64,000 nucleotides of DNA from assembly GCF_003481825.1 (NCBI RefSeq), contig NZ_QULW01000009.1, positions 62,001 to 126,000 of the forward strand, written 5' to 3'. Shown one piece after another: positions 1 through 8,773 of the stretch (the stretch's first letter is position 1; each line of letters opens with the position of its first letter). Both the position numbers and the translations under genes were made by a program. The notes beneath the pieces are model-generated. The model was not told where the DNA came from. It saw nothing but the letters and a program-made list of their open reading frames with translations, and did not search any database. The stretch comes from Clostridium sp. OM02-18AC (GTDB taxonomy: Bacteria > Bacillota > Clostridia > Lachnospirales > Lachnospiraceae).

Positions 1-2397
1 ATTCCGGATAATGTGGCAACGATTGGATCGTCTGCGTTTTCTGGCGCAACCATCAAAAAACTTGTTTTGGGAAGTGGTTTGACTAATACATCAAATAATG
101 AATTTGCAGGGATAGATGGATTGGAGTCTGTAACGGTTCAAAATAGTTCAGATGTATTGAATCTTTCCAATGCAGGTCTGCCGCAAAATGTAACCATAAA
201 TTATACGATTCCATCTATTTCAGATACAGTAGGTGATACGATTTCCAGTGAGGCAGGTGCTCCAAGTCTGCAGAAAGCTGTAGACACTGCAGCGGATGGA
301 GAAACCATCAAAATTAAAAAAAATATTAAGCTGAGCAGTCAAGTTACGATTCCACAAGGAAAATCGATTACAATTACTTCTGATGATGATTATACGATTG
401 TCGGCGTAAAAGACGGTACTAAGCCGGAAAATTTATTTGAAGTGTTAGAAGGAGCAAATGTTATTTTTGCCGGGAAACTTATTTTATCAGGTAGGTATAA
501 TGACAAGAGCATTATAAAGAATCATGGTACCGTAACGATTACAGATGACGTAACCGTTCGGGATGCAACCATAAAATATGATGAAACCGGTGCGCTGGAA
601 AATAGTGGGACCAATGCGAAACTTGTTATTTCAGGCGGGCAAATCACAAACAACAAAATCATAAATCATGCGGAGTATAGTGCGACAGTCCTGATCAAAG
701 ATGGTGCTGCTTTTGAAATGACTGGTGGCAGCATTCAAGATAATAATTCTGTTAATGCAAATTACTCCCATTCCACTGGTGGCGTGTTCTTTTTTGGTGC
801 GAGCAAAGGGGAAATGTCAGGAGGACGCATTCAAAGGAATATTGGACATCGCGGCAGCGTTGTAGTTCTTAGCAATGACCGCGGTGCTGATCAGCAAGCA
901 GCGTTTACGTTATCTGGTGATGGATTGATCACAGAAAACAGTGGTACTTCCGGTAATAATGTTGATGCAGGTGGGGCTGTATTTATAGAAAATAATGCAG
1001 TATTTGAGATGACCGGTGGAAAGATAACGAATAATCATTTCATTCAAGGCGGCGGAGTTTGTGTCGTGGATGATGGAGTACAAGACAGCACAATTGAAGA
1101 ATATGGCACTGCGTTTGTAATGAATGGAGGTACAATATCTGGAAATCACGCATCCAATGGTGGCGGAATTTATAGTTTTTCTAACAGAACCGTTCTTAAT
1201 TCTGGAAAAATAGTAAATAATACGGCAGGTGTTTCAGGCGGAGGTATTTATTCCGAGGGAACACGTAATAATGGCTACAGTTCTATGCATTTATATAATG
1301 CGATTGTTACAAATAATACAGCCCAACAGGGAGGTGGCCTGTGGTTTTGCGCAACTGGTACCACAACCCTGAATATCAAAGATGGTATTGGCATCTTTGA
1401 AAATAAAGCGGTGGAATCAGATGATAAAGCAGCCGGTGATGATCTGGTATTTAGTGTTTTCGGTAATGGCGATCCCGACTATACAGCTACATTATCAAGT
1501 CGTATGTTAGGTGGCGGTGCGATCCAGTGGTATCCGGATGGCAAAATATATAATGGAGTCACCTCATCTTATCCAAGAGTGATTTCTGATATACGCTATA
1601 ATAAAGATGATCCAACAAGTACAGCATTAGAGTCTGGAAAACTGGCAGATATTCAGACGAGTCAGGCTTTAAAAACGATAATGTCTGCGGATGCACAGAA
1701 TCTGGCAGAGAATGAAGCACAGTTATTCATAGAGGGAAATACAGCAAAATATGGCGGAGGCATCGGTGCAAACGGAGGCATTATTGTAGGAGAAGATGAT
1801 ACGATTGATATATTGGTCAAAAAGGTCTGGAACAATGCTCCGGCTTCTGGAACGCCGGATTCGGTTACAGTTCGTCTGATAAATGAGGGGCATGTGATTG
1901 ACCGGGCTGTTTTAAATGCAGCAAATAACTGGGAGTATCAGTTTGAGGATCTTCCGGAAGGATATTCTTATTCTGTATCAGAAGTTGTTCCTGCAGATTA
2001 TACGCCAACGGTATCTGGAAATCAGACAGAAGGATTCCAGATATTGAATACCTATACTCCTGGAACACCTGCAGAACCGGAAAAACCGGATAATGGAGGA
2101 ACAAATCCTGGAAATTCAAATCATGGATCAGGAGGTTCTGGTTCAAGTGGCTCTGGCAGTTCAGGAGGATCTGGAAGCAGTACAAGAACGGCACAAGTTG
2201 TTGAAACAACTCCGGTTGAACCGGTAAAAGAAGATATACAGCCGGTTCCAGAAGATATTCAACATGAAGATTTTGCTTCCGAAGCTAATATTGCGCTTCC
2301 AAAAACCGGACAGGCACCTAACCAGTCCGCACTTGTATTTTTCTCCAGCGCATTGCTTTTACTTGTTACATTGATTTTCAAGAAAAAAGAAGACTAA
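1..2397 (+). CDS. LPXTG-anchored surface protein, 5' truncated by window edge
   Basis: The frame is open from base 1 (codons Ile-Pro-Asp-Asn-Val), so the GTG at 13 is probably not the start and the N-terminus lies outside the window. The first residues (IPDNVATIGSSAFSGATI) match the BspA-type leucine-rich repeat. A long middle section has repeated Gly-Gly-x-Ile/Val...Asn-Asn units typical of right-handed beta-helix surface proteins. A Cna_B-like domain follows at about residues 596-681, then a Gly/Ser/Pro linker, and an LPKTG sorting motif near residue 762 with a hydrophobic segment and a Lys/Glu tail. It is inferred to be covalently attached to peptidoglycan by sortase and to act as an adhesin or matrix-binding protein; the ligand cannot be told. 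A terminator follows. Confidence 0.9.
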   Translation: MPDNVATIGSSAFSGATIKKLVLGSGLTNTSNNEFAGIDGLESVTVQNSSDVLNLSNAGLPQNVTINYTIPSISDTVGDTISSEAGAPSLQKAVDTAADGETIKIKKNIKLSSQVTIPQGKSITITSDDDYTIVGVKDGTKPENLFEVLEGANVIFAGKLILSGRYNDKSIIKNHGTVTITDDVTVRDATIKYDETGALENSGTNAKLVISGGQITNNKIINHAEYSATVLIKDGAAFEMTGGSIQDNNSVNANYSHSTGGVFFFGASKGEMSGGRIQRNIGHRGSVVVLSNDRGADQQAAFTLSGDGLITENSGTSGNNVDAGGAVFIENNAVFEMTGGKITNNHFIQGGGVCVVDDGVQDSTIEEYGTAFVMNGGTISGNHASNGGGIYSFSNRTVLNSGKIVNNTAGVSGGGIYSEGTRNNGYSSMHLYNAIVTNNTAQQGGGLWFCATGTTTLNIKDGIGIFENKAVESDDKAAGDDLVFSVFGNGDPDYTATLSSRMLGGGAIQWYPDGKIYNGVTSSYPRVISDIRYNKDDPTSTALESGKLADIQTSQALKTIMSADAQNLAENEAQLFIEGNTAKYGGGIGANGGIIVGEDDTIDILVKKVWNNAPASGTPDSVTVRLINEGHVIDRAVLNAANNWEYQFEDLPEGYSYSVSEVVPADYTPTVSGNQTEGFQILNTYTPGTPAEPEKPDNGGTNPGNSNHGSGGSGSSGSGSSGGSGSSTRTAQVVETTPVEPVKEDIQPVPEDIQHEDFASEANIALPKTGQAPNQSALVFFSSALLLLVTLIFKKKED

Positions 2398-2442
2398 TAA
2401 AGAAACTTATGATTTTCAGATCCTTATGGGGCTGGTAATAGG

Positions 2443-2477
2443 AAAGTGCTTGTGTGAGAATATCCATCAAGCACTTT
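2443..2477 (+). terminator. Hairpin terminator after the LPXTG gene
   Basis: A perfect 10-bp stem (AAAGTGCTTG / CAAGCACTTT) lies 45 bases after the stop codon of the surface-protein gene. Only a short, interrupted T stretch follows, so termination may be moderate. Confidence 0.7.
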
Positions 2478-2564
2478 CTTAGTGTTGCGTTAACATATCA
2501 AGCAGTATAATCATTACGGACTGTTTGTCAGCATGATTTACAATTTTGTTTTACGGGGGAAGAG

Positions 2565-2762
2565 ATGAAAACGATGAAAAGAAATACGGATCGACGATGT
2601 TGTTTTATGTTATGTTTTTTGGGACTCTTACTATCGTTCTCATTTCCTGCGTCAGCTGCTGATACAGCAGAAAAGGTTGTACGGGTTGGATGGTATGAAG
2701 ATTCTTACAATGTTACAGTGAGATTTTTAACTTGTACTTCACGATCATGCAAATTTATTTGA
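2565..2762 (+). pseudogene. Truncated N-terminus of an extracellular-sensor (SBP_bac_3-type) protein
   Basis: A 65-codon reading frame with a good ribosome site (GGGGGAAGAG) encodes a clear signal peptide (hydrophobic core, AxA-like cleavage at PASAAD) followed by VVRVGWYEDSYNVT. That string matches the start of the periplasmic-binding-type sensor domain found at the N-terminus of many clostridial sensor kinases and diguanylate cyclases. After this point the homology stops and the frame ends within 15 residues, so almost the whole sensor and output region is missing. It is best read as a gene remnant left by deletion. A small secreted peptide is possible but less likely. Confidence 0.65.
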
Positions 2763-2771
2763 ATCTTAATA

Positions 2772-2800
2772 TTGATTATATAAAGAAATTTGTGTATAAT
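2772..2800 (+). promoter_or_regulatory. Promoter of the toxin-antitoxin pair
   Basis: TTGATT at 2772-2777 and TATAAT at 2795-2800 are separated by 17 bp and lie 28 bp before the antitoxin start. The ribosome site AAGGGGG precedes the ATG at 2828. Confidence 0.75.
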
Positions 2801-2827
2801 TTTGTTATCATATAAGGGGGTGTTTTT

Positions 2828-3091
2828 ATGCCAACAATCAAATCCAGTGCTGATCTAAGAAACAATTACAATGAAATTTCAACTCATTGCCACACTTACA
2901 CTGAGCCAGTTTTTATCACTAAAAACGGAAAAGGTGACCTTGCCGTGATGAGCATTGAAGCCTACGAAGCACTAACAAGCCGCTTTGAGTTATACGATCA
3001 GATTCATGAAGGAATGGATGATATTAAATTCGGAAATACACGACCGTTTTCAGACGCATTATCAGAGATCCGGAAAGGACGTCGTAGATGA
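2828..3091 (+). CDS. Type II antitoxin, Phd/YefM family
   Basis: This 87-residue protein has the Phd/YefM layout: an N-terminal DNA-binding half (SSADLRNNYNEIS, then PVFITKNGKGDLAVMS) and a C-terminal toxin-neutralising tail rich in charged residues. Antitoxins of this family bind their own promoter and wrap around a RelE/ParE toxin. The start follows a strong GGGGG ribosome site. The stop overlaps the downstream toxin start by 4 nt (ATGA), which supports translational coupling. The promoter directly upstream is probably autorepressed. Confidence 0.9.
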   Translation: MPTIKSSADLRNNYNEISTHCHTYTEPVFITKNGKGDLAVMSIEAYEALTSRFELYDQIHEGMDDIKFGNTRPFSDALSEIRKGRRR

Positions 3092-3420
3092 GTTATACAA
3101 TCCACATCACTGCAACAGCAGAGAGAGATCTTCTGAAAGCAGCCGACTATATAGAATTTTCCCTTAAAAATCCGGATGCTGCAGACCACTTACTGGATAC
3201 TGCAGATGAACAAATTTCTTCTTTAGCTGAAATGCCTCAGAGATACCGGATCGTAGATGATCCAGTCTTATCCAGTTGGGGAATCCGTTTCATAAAAGTC
3301 AATAACTATCTGGCATTTTATACTATAGATGAAAATAAACAGTTAGTAATCATCGTGCGTTTTCTGTATCAAAAAAGTAACTGGGCTTTTATCCTTCATC
3401 ACGGGATTCCGCTTCAATAA
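3088..3420 (+). CDS. Type II toxin, RelE/ParE superfamily
   Basis: This 110-residue protein has the ParE/RelE fold signature: an N-terminal strand (SYTIHITATAERDL), a helical stretch (AADYIEFSLKNPDAADHLLD) and C-terminal strands with FYTIDENKQLVIIVRFLYQKSNW. RelE members cleave mRNA on the ribosome and ParE members poison gyrase; the sequence alone does not tell which applies here. It overlaps the antitoxin by 4 nt and both genes share one promoter. A plus-strand terminator follows at about 3450. It sits next to a broken sensor gene, which suggests an accessory insertion. Confidence 0.88.
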   Translation: MSYTIHITATAERDLLKAADYIEFSLKNPDAADHLLDTADEQISSLAEMPQRYRIVDDPVLSSWGIRFIKVNNYLAFYTIDENKQLVIIVRFLYQKSNWAFILHHGIPLQ

Positions 3421-3449
3421 AGCCAAATGGCCAACTTGAAAAGAAAAGG

Positions 3450-3475
3450 GGCTGTGAAAAAACATAGCCTATAAA
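3450..3475 (+). terminator. Terminator after the toxin gene
   Basis: The stem GGCTGTG / CATAGCC (one G-T pair) with an all-A loop is followed by an A/T-rich run. It lies 30 bases after the toxin stop. Confidence 0.5.
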
Positions 3476-3481
3476 AAAGAA

Positions 3482-3522
3482 GGGGCGTGTGAAAAAATGA
3501 GAAATCATTTTTTACACGCCCT
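3482..3522 (-). terminator. Terminator of glgP (minus strand), long stem
   Basis: The arms GGGCGTGTGAAAAAATGA and TCATTTTTTACACGCCC pair over about 17 bp with one bulged base. Read on the minus strand, the stem is followed by TTCTTTTTTATAGG, a proper T-tract. It ends glgP transcription and may also stop plus-strand read-through. Confidence 0.75.
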
Positions 3523-3607
3523 GGATGTATGTTACACACGGAATTTTCAGTTACATTGCACATCGAGGAGGCGCTAGTGGCGCGTCCGCTGATTCAGAAA
3601 ATTCTAT

Positions 3608-5935
3608 CTACGACAGCTTCCAAATCTCTTCATTATACTGTGCGATTGTCCGGTCAGAAGAGAAGAATCCAGCCTTGCTGATGTTGACGAGCATCTTCTT
3701 CGCCCATTCGGTGCGGTCAGTGTAAGCGGTGTAGGCCTCTTCGCGGGTCTTCACATACTCTTTGAAATCCGGGAAAGTCATGAACCAGTCTTTGTTTAAC
3801 AGTTCTTTGTAGAGACGCTCCAGGTTTTCTTTCTGGCCGATCTTAAGCAGCTCTTTTCCGACGATGAAATCGACAGCGGCTTTTAAGTCTTTGTCTTTCT
3901 CGTACCAGTCTTTGGACTTGTAGTCGCCGCGCCCGTAGCGGGCAATGACGGTCTCGGAGGATTCGCCGAAGGTGAAGATGTTGTCTTTTCCGACCAGTTC
4001 AGCAATCTCCACGTTTGCGCCGTCCATGGTTCCAAGGGTCAGCGCACCGTTTAACATGAACTTCATGTTGCCGGTTCCGGATGCCTCTTTGGAAGCCAGG
4101 GAGATCTGCTCGGAAATGTCGCAGGCCGGGATGAGCTTTTCAGCCAGGGTTACATTGTAGTTTTCCACCATGAAAACTTTCAGGTGTGGACTTACCTTTG
4201 GATCTTTGTTGATAAGTTCCTGTAAACATAAAATTAAGTGGATAATGTCCTTTGCAATGACGTAAGCGGGAGCTGCTTTGGCACCAAACAGTACGGTGAT
4301 TGGTGTTTTCGGGATCTTTCCGGCTTTGATCTCCAAGTATTTGTGGATGACATAGAGGGCATTCATCTGCTGGCGTTTGTATTCATGCAGACGTTTTACC
4401 TGGATATCGAAAATGGAATCCGGGTTTAACACCAGTCCCTGGGTCTCTTTTAAGTAGGAAACCAGCTGTGTTTTCTTTTCGGTTTTAACTTCCAGAAGCT
4501 TGTTTCGAATAGCCGGATCGGACACGAAAGCGCCCAGTTTTTCCAGCTCCATGGCATCTTTTTTCCAGCCTTCCCCGATAAGGGAGGTAATGAGAGCGGA
4601 AAGCTCCGGGTTGCAGGCCATGAGCCAGCGGCGGAAGGTGATGCCGTTGGTCTTGTTGTTGAAACGTTCCGGGTATAGTTTGTAGAAGTTGTTTAACTCC
4701 GTATTTTTCAAAATCTCAGTGTGCAGGTATGCCACACCATTGACGCTGTAGCCATAGTGGATGTCCATATGCGCCATGTGCACCAGTCCGTTCTGGATGA
4801 TGTAGGTGCTCTCGTCCTTTACAGTGGCACGAATGCGGTTGTCCAGTTCACGGATGATCGGCATCAGCTGCGGTACTGCTTTTTCCAGGAAGGAGATCGG
4901 CCATTTTTCCAGAGCTTCTGCCAGAATGGTGTGGTTCGTGTAAGCACACACTTTGGAAACGATGGAGATCGCCTCATCCATTAAAATACCGTGCTGTCCT
5001 AAAAGGCGGATCAGTTCCGGGATGACCATGGACGGATGCGTGTCGTTGATCTGAACAGCAGCGTAGTCAGCCAGGTCGTGCAGGTTGGAGCCGCGGGCGA
5101 TACACTCATCTAAGATCAGCTGGGCTGCGTTGCTGACCATAAAGTACTGCTGGTAAACACGCAGCAGACGTCCCTTGTCATCGGAGTCGTCCGGATAGAG
5201 AAACAGGGTCAGGTTTTTCTCAATTTCAGTTTTATCGAAGTCGATGCCATCTTTGACAATGCTCTCGTCTACGGATTCCAGATCAAAGAGGCGCAGGCGG
5301 GTGGAGTGGTTGTTGTAGCCGGTCACATCCATGTCATAGAGGCGGGAGGTAACGGTAAAGCCGCCGAACGGAACCTGGTAACTAGTCTCGGTTTTGGTGA
5401 GCCAGCTTTCTTTTTCAATCCACGGGTTCGGAGTTTCCTGCTGGAGATGCTTTTTGTCGAAGACCTGCTTAAACAGGCCGTAATGGTAGTTTAAGCCGAC
5501 GCCGTCTCCGTTTAAGCCGAGTGTGGCAATGGAATCCACAAAGCAGGCAGCCAGACGTCCAAGACCGCCATTTCCAAGTGATGGCTCCGGCTCCAGCTCC
5601 TCAATCTCTGCAAGGCTCTTGCCTGCGGCTTCCAGTTCTTTTTTGACATCATCGTAAAGCCCGAGGTTGATGAGGTTGTTGGAGAGCAGCTTGCCGATTA
5701 GAAACTCTGCGGAGATGTAGTAGAGTTTGCGCTTGCCGGAAGATGTTTTGGATTTTGCAAAGATGGCTTTTGCAGTGTCTGCTTCTGCAGAGGAGGCAAT
5801 TGCTTTTTCATCCATATCTTCCTTTTCTTTCGCAAGTTTTTTCACCTGTTCCAAAAGGCAGAGGTAGATTTCCTCATTGGTGCAGGATGCCAGCGGCTTT
5901 TTATATTTTTCCTTTACAGCTTTGGTCAGATTCAT
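3608..5935 (-). CDS. glgP: Glycogen/starch alpha-glucan phosphorylase
   Basis: This 775-residue glycogen phosphorylase releases glucose-1-phosphate from the non-reducing ends of alpha-1,4-glucans, using orthophosphate and a PLP cofactor, in the cytoplasm. The PLP-lysine block EASGTGNMKFMLNGALTLGT is intact at about residue 620. The N-terminal part carries EPEPSLGNGGLGRLAACF, the substrate-site loop of the GT35 family. Length is slightly short of the common 800-830 residues, but both halves are present. The ATG at 5935 follows a GGGAG site with rather long spacing. It is monocistronic, with its own promoter and terminator. No other glycogen genes are in the window. Confidence 0.97.
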   Translation of the reverse strand: MNLTKAVKEKYKKPLASCTNEEIYLCLLEQVKKLAKEKEDMDEKAIASSAEADTAKAIFAKSKTSSGKRKLYYISAEFLIGKLLSNNLINLGLYDDVKKELEAAGKSLAEIEELEPEPSLGNGGLGRLAACFVDSIATLGLNGDGVGLNYHYGLFKQVFDKKHLQQETPNPWIEKESWLTKTETSYQVPFGGFTVTSRLYDMDVTGYNNHSTRLRLFDLESVDESIVKDGIDFDKTEIEKNLTLFLYPDDSDDKGRLLRVYQQYFMVSNAAQLILDECIARGSNLHDLADYAAVQINDTHPSMVIPELIRLLGQHGILMDEAISIVSKVCAYTNHTILAEALEKWPISFLEKAVPQLMPIIRELDNRIRATVKDESTYIIQNGLVHMAHMDIHYGYSVNGVAYLHTEILKNTELNNFYKLYPERFNNKTNGITFRRWLMACNPELSALITSLIGEGWKKDAMELEKLGAFVSDPAIRNKLLEVKTEKKTQLVSYLKETQGLVLNPDSIFDIQVKRLHEYKRQQMNALYVIHKYLEIKAGKIPKTPITVLFGAKAAPAYVIAKDIIHLILCLQELINKDPKVSPHLKVFMVENYNVTLAEKLIPACDISEQISLASKEASGTGNMKFMLNGALTLGTMDGANVEIAELVGKDNIFTFGESSETVIARYGRGDYKSKDWYEKDKDLKAAVDFIVGKELLKIGQKENLERLYKELLNKDWFMTFPDFKEYVKTREEAYTAYTDRTEWAKKMLVNISKAGFFSSDRTIAQYNEEIWKLS

Positions 5936-6003
5936 GATCGTGAAAAACTCCCTTCTTTGAAGTGTAATGAATCACAGAATGAAAAAATTAACAAACTGTC
6001 TAT

Positions 6004-6033
6004 ATTATAACAAAGTGGGCTATGGGTGCGCAA
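6004..6033 (-). promoter_or_regulatory. Promoter of glgP
   Basis: On the minus strand TTGCGC (6028-6033) and TATAAT (6004-6009) are 18 bp apart and lie about 70 bp upstream of the glgP start. Confidence 0.65.
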
Positions 6034-6122
6034 GAGTGAAAATGAGATGAGAACAGTAACAATGAAACCTAACAATGAAAATATCTACGGCAAGAAAATT
6101 CCACCGGCTGCATGGCGACAGA

Positions 6123-6165
6123 AAATCCCCGGCGAAGCAATCGGAGAAAGATTCGCCGGGGATTT
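6123..6165 (-). terminator. Terminator of the permease operon (can act both ways)
   Basis: A perfect 14-bp stem AAATCCCCGGCGAA / TTCGCCGGGGATTT with a 15-base loop lies downstream of the minus-strand permease gene. The stem is flanked by T-rich sequence on both sides. Confidence 0.8.
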
Positions 6166-6244
6166 TTGTGTCCCTGTTTTCAAACAGATTCGAAAACAAA
6201 GACAAGTTGGGGATGATTTATTACAATTTTTTGAGACAGGCAAT

Positions 6245-7729
6245 TTATAAGAGATAAGCGCAAAGAATGTAGGCCAGGGACGATGTGATCGTCACAATCG
6301 GGAAAATCAGCAGTCCATAGCTCCATACCCATTTCGGATCATCTTTCATACAGTCGGAACCAAGGTAGAGTGGTGCCGACCCGCCTGCTGCCATGGTAAG
6401 GAATGCGCATAATGCAGACATAACAATGGCTGGAATGAGGCAGCTTGGGTTGATTCCAATGGTTGTTGCATATTTGATCAGGAACGGACCGACTACGGTA
6501 CCGATGATGACTGCAGTTGCCGTGTTGGAAAATACATTGGTGCACAAAAGCGTAGCTGCTACCAGAATTACAACAAACAGCGGGAATGGCATGTTGCCGA
6601 ATACATGATTCATGATCATGCTGAGCCAGTTTCGGATTCCAAGTTCTTCATTGGCAATCATGCCGCCAATGGCAGTAAATGCGCATACACACATGACAAT
6701 GCCCCAGTTGATGGCTTTTCCCATGGCACGCTCTACATTCAGGAGTGGTTCGCCGTTGATGTGGATCAGTGCCATAAGGATCAGCATCAGAACAAACCAG
6801 AAGCCCTGTCCGATGCCATTTATGATATCATAGCCTGGCATGGATTTGGGAAGCCAGATCATAACAACGGAGTAAGCAATTCCAACCAGGAAGATCAGGA
6901 AGGTTACTGACTGGCGTTTATTAAAGCTGGTACCGCCGTGTGCACAGATGGATGCGACATCGGCATCTTTCATTTTGGAAAAATCCACACGGAACAGAGG
7001 TTTCAGGCAAAGACCCAGTGAGACGGAAATAAAAAGTCCGGACACGATTGCAGAAACCAGATAAGAAATCTGATCGATCTCAACGCCGGCCTCCAAAAGT
7101 CCGGGAGCCAGAAGGTTGTAGATCATCATGGCCATACCTTTAAATGGCAGAATTCCGCCGCCTACAGAAGAGGCAATCAGGGCTCCGGTTGTCATGGCTT
7201 TCTTCCATTGGCTTTTATCATCGTAACCGACGGATTCAGCGATGGAATTGACCATGGCAACGCTGAAGAGAAATGCGCCAAGGGCACTGGCCAGGGCACC
7301 GAGGGTCGTTACTGCGATCATAAAGACACAGGTAAAGAGGACCGGATGTCCGTTTAATGCTTTCCTTGAGATCATCCAGCGCGCAAGGACGCTGTCTGCC
7401 CCGCTTTCGGTCAGTGCAAAGAGCAGGACAAAGATGATGATCAGCTGCCATACCGTTGGACTTCCGAGGGTTGTCTGAATGATGGTGGTGCCATCGGTGT
7501 AACCGGTAAGAAGCATGGCAAACATGATGATGAAAGAAGGAATGACCATGCCAAAACGGTTTGCGATCAGCCAGATCCCTCCGATGAAGATTCCAATGGC
7601 ACGGACTCCAAGACGTGTGATCCCGCCCCAGGTCGGGCAGAATGCTCCAAAGAGAAAAATGAAACAGAAGCTGATTGCCAGGTGAAGCAGTTGTTTCTTT
7701 GTATAAGCGTTACTTCTTCGATTTTCCAT
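6245..7729 (-). CDS. Multi-pass anion permease, SLC13/DASS-like (ion transporter superfamily)
   Basis: This 494-residue protein is almost entirely hydrophobic with about 11-12 membrane segments. Near the C-terminal half it carries NVFSNTATAVIIGTVVGP, resembling the SNT cation/substrate motif of divalent anion:sodium symporters. The N-terminal repeat (LIASSVGGGILPFKG) is more divergent, so the substrate is uncertain; a carboxylate or other organic anion is likely. The start follows AGGAGGT with 5-nt spacing. It lies 14 nt downstream of a metallo-hydrolase gene on the same strand, so the two are almost certainly co-transcribed. The divergent two-component system next door may control uptake. 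Confidence 0.7.
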   Translation of the reverse strand: MENRRSNAYTKKQLLHLAISFCFIFLFGAFCPTWGGITRLGVRAIGIFIGGIWLIANRFGMVIPSFIIMFAMLLTGYTDGTTIIQTTLGSPTVWQLIIIFVLLFALTESGADSVLARWMISRKALNGHPVLFTCVFMIAVTTLGALASALGAFLFSVAMVNSIAESVGYDDKSQWKKAMTTGALIASSVGGGILPFKGMAMMIYNLLAPGLLEAGVEIDQISYLVSAIVSGLFISVSLGLCLKPLFRVDFSKMKDADVASICAHGGTSFNKRQSVTFLIFLVGIAYSVVMIWLPKSMPGYDIINGIGQGFWFVLMLILMALIHINGEPLLNVERAMGKAINWGIVMCVCAFTAIGGMIANEELGIRNWLSMIMNHVFGNMPFPLFVVILVAATLLCTNVFSNTATAVIIGTVVGPFLIKYATTIGINPSCLIPAIVMSALCAFLTMAAGGSAPLYLGSDCMKDDPKWVWSYGLLIFPIVTITSSLAYILCAYLL

Positions 7730-7743
7730 AGGATACCTCCTGG

Positions 7744-8598
7744 TTATTTGCGGACCGGCTGCGGCGGGAGCAGATCATCTGCTTCTTTTGCCTGTTTTTT
7801 CATGGCAGCCAGGCAGTTGTCGGTAAAAGCTTTTTCATAATATTTGTAGTTCTCTTCTCCAAGAACGAACGGGTTTGGGATTCCGTCTGAAATGGTGCGG
7901 AGAATCTGCAGTCGTTCCGTTCCCTTGTCCACAAACGGATGGGTGGAGATTTCCGCGTCACAGTGCATCTGCCCGGTTTTTTCGGCAAATTTTAAGGTGG
8001 ATTCCAGATAGAGCACTTTATCGCTCATTTTATAAGGAATTCCGGTTCCGCCCCACATGGCGACCATATGCGGACGGCCTTCATCGGTGACCGGAAAGAT
8101 GAAGCTCATCCCTCCCGGGGTATGTCCCGGAGTCTGACAGCAGTAAATCCGGGTATTTCCAAGGGGAAACCAGGTATCATCTTCCAGATATCCGTCGACA
8201 TCCCATTTCAGGACACCGGTCCGGTTTCTGGTATCCTGTTTGGCAAAAGCAGTATCGGTTTCGGACATATAGATTTTGCAGCCGGTCTGTTCCCGGAACC
8301 AGTCCGCTTTTCCGTAGTGATCGCCGTGTCCGTGTGTGATCAGGATGGCTTTGAGATCTTTCAAATCCAGACCAAGCTGTTTGAAACCGGAAACGATCAG
8401 GTCACGGTGTTCATCGAGCGGCTCCATACAGTCTAATAGAATCAGTCCATCGGAAGTCTCCAGAACAAAACATCCGACATTGGGAGTTCCGATGAAGGAA
8501 AGCTGGTCAAAAAATCTGGTAGCAGGAAATGGCTCTACGTTCTGATCGAAAAGTGGTTTATGCGGAAGGGGAGTCCGCCAGGAAGCTGGTGTATTCAT
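7744..8598 (-). CDS. MBL-fold metallo-hydrolase, subclass-B3-like
   Basis: This 284-residue metallo-beta-lactamase-fold enzyme has the zinc ligands THGHGDH (H89, H91, D93, H94), TPGHTPG (third histidine) and a late STHPF histidine. The layout resembles subclass B3 enzymes and their non-lactamase relatives. I chose the ATG at 8598: AAGAAAGGA lies 10 nt before it, whereas the in-frame GTG at 8607 sits only one base from that site. No signal peptide is visible, so it acts in the cytoplasm, which argues against a resistance enzyme. Coupling to the permease suggests it hydrolyses an imported compound (lactone, ester or amide); this is inference. Confidence 0.85.
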   Translation of the reverse strand: MNTPASWRTPLPHKPLFDQNVEPFPATRFFDQLSFIGTPNVGCFVLETSDGLILLDCMEPLDEHRDLIVSGFKQLGLDLKDLKAILITHGHGDHYGKADWFREQTGCKIYMSETDTAFAKQDTRNRTGVLKWDVDGYLEDDTWFPLGNTRIYCCQTPGHTPGGMSFIFPVTDEGRPHMVAMWGGTGIPYKMSDKVLYLESTLKFAEKTGQMHCDAEISTHPFVDKGTERLQILRTISDGIPNPFVLGEENYKYYEKAFTDNCLAAMKKQAKEADDLLPPQPVRK

Positions 8599-8632
8599 TG
8601 CATGCACGTCCTTTCTTCTTTAGATTAACAAT

Positions 8633-8661
8633 AATTTATCAAAGTTCCTGCACTTAAACAA
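8633..8661 (-). promoter_or_regulatory. Possible promoter of the hydrolase-permease operon
   Basis: On the minus strand TTGTTT and TAAATT are 17 bp apart, 35 bp before the hydrolase start. The -10 is imperfect. A TCCGTTCAT motif (minus strand, 8672-8680) fits the 9-bp LytTR half-site pattern just upstream; its partner half-site is not clear. Confidence 0.35.
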
Positions 8662-8704
8662 TGTGTGCAGCATGAACGGAAATTTCACAGCGTAAATGGA
8701 CGAT

Positions 8705-8733
8705 TTGACGGAGAAAAGAAAATCGGGTATGAT
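8705..8733 (+). promoter_or_regulatory. Promoter of the two-component system
   Basis: TTGACG (8705-8710) and TATGAT (8728-8733) have a 17-bp spacer. The promoter lies downstream of the most distal in-frame ATG (8696) and therefore supports the internal TTG start of the response regulator. Confidence 0.75.
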
Positions 8734-8773
8734 ATTTTGTAGAAAAGGTCTAAGAAAAGAGGAACCCTGTTTG

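Noticed and set aside
7744..8598. Beta-lactam resistance gene (metallo-beta-lactamase)
   Set aside because: The fold and B3-like zinc ligands match, but there is no signal peptide and the gene is coupled to a permease, so a metabolic hydrolase is more likely.
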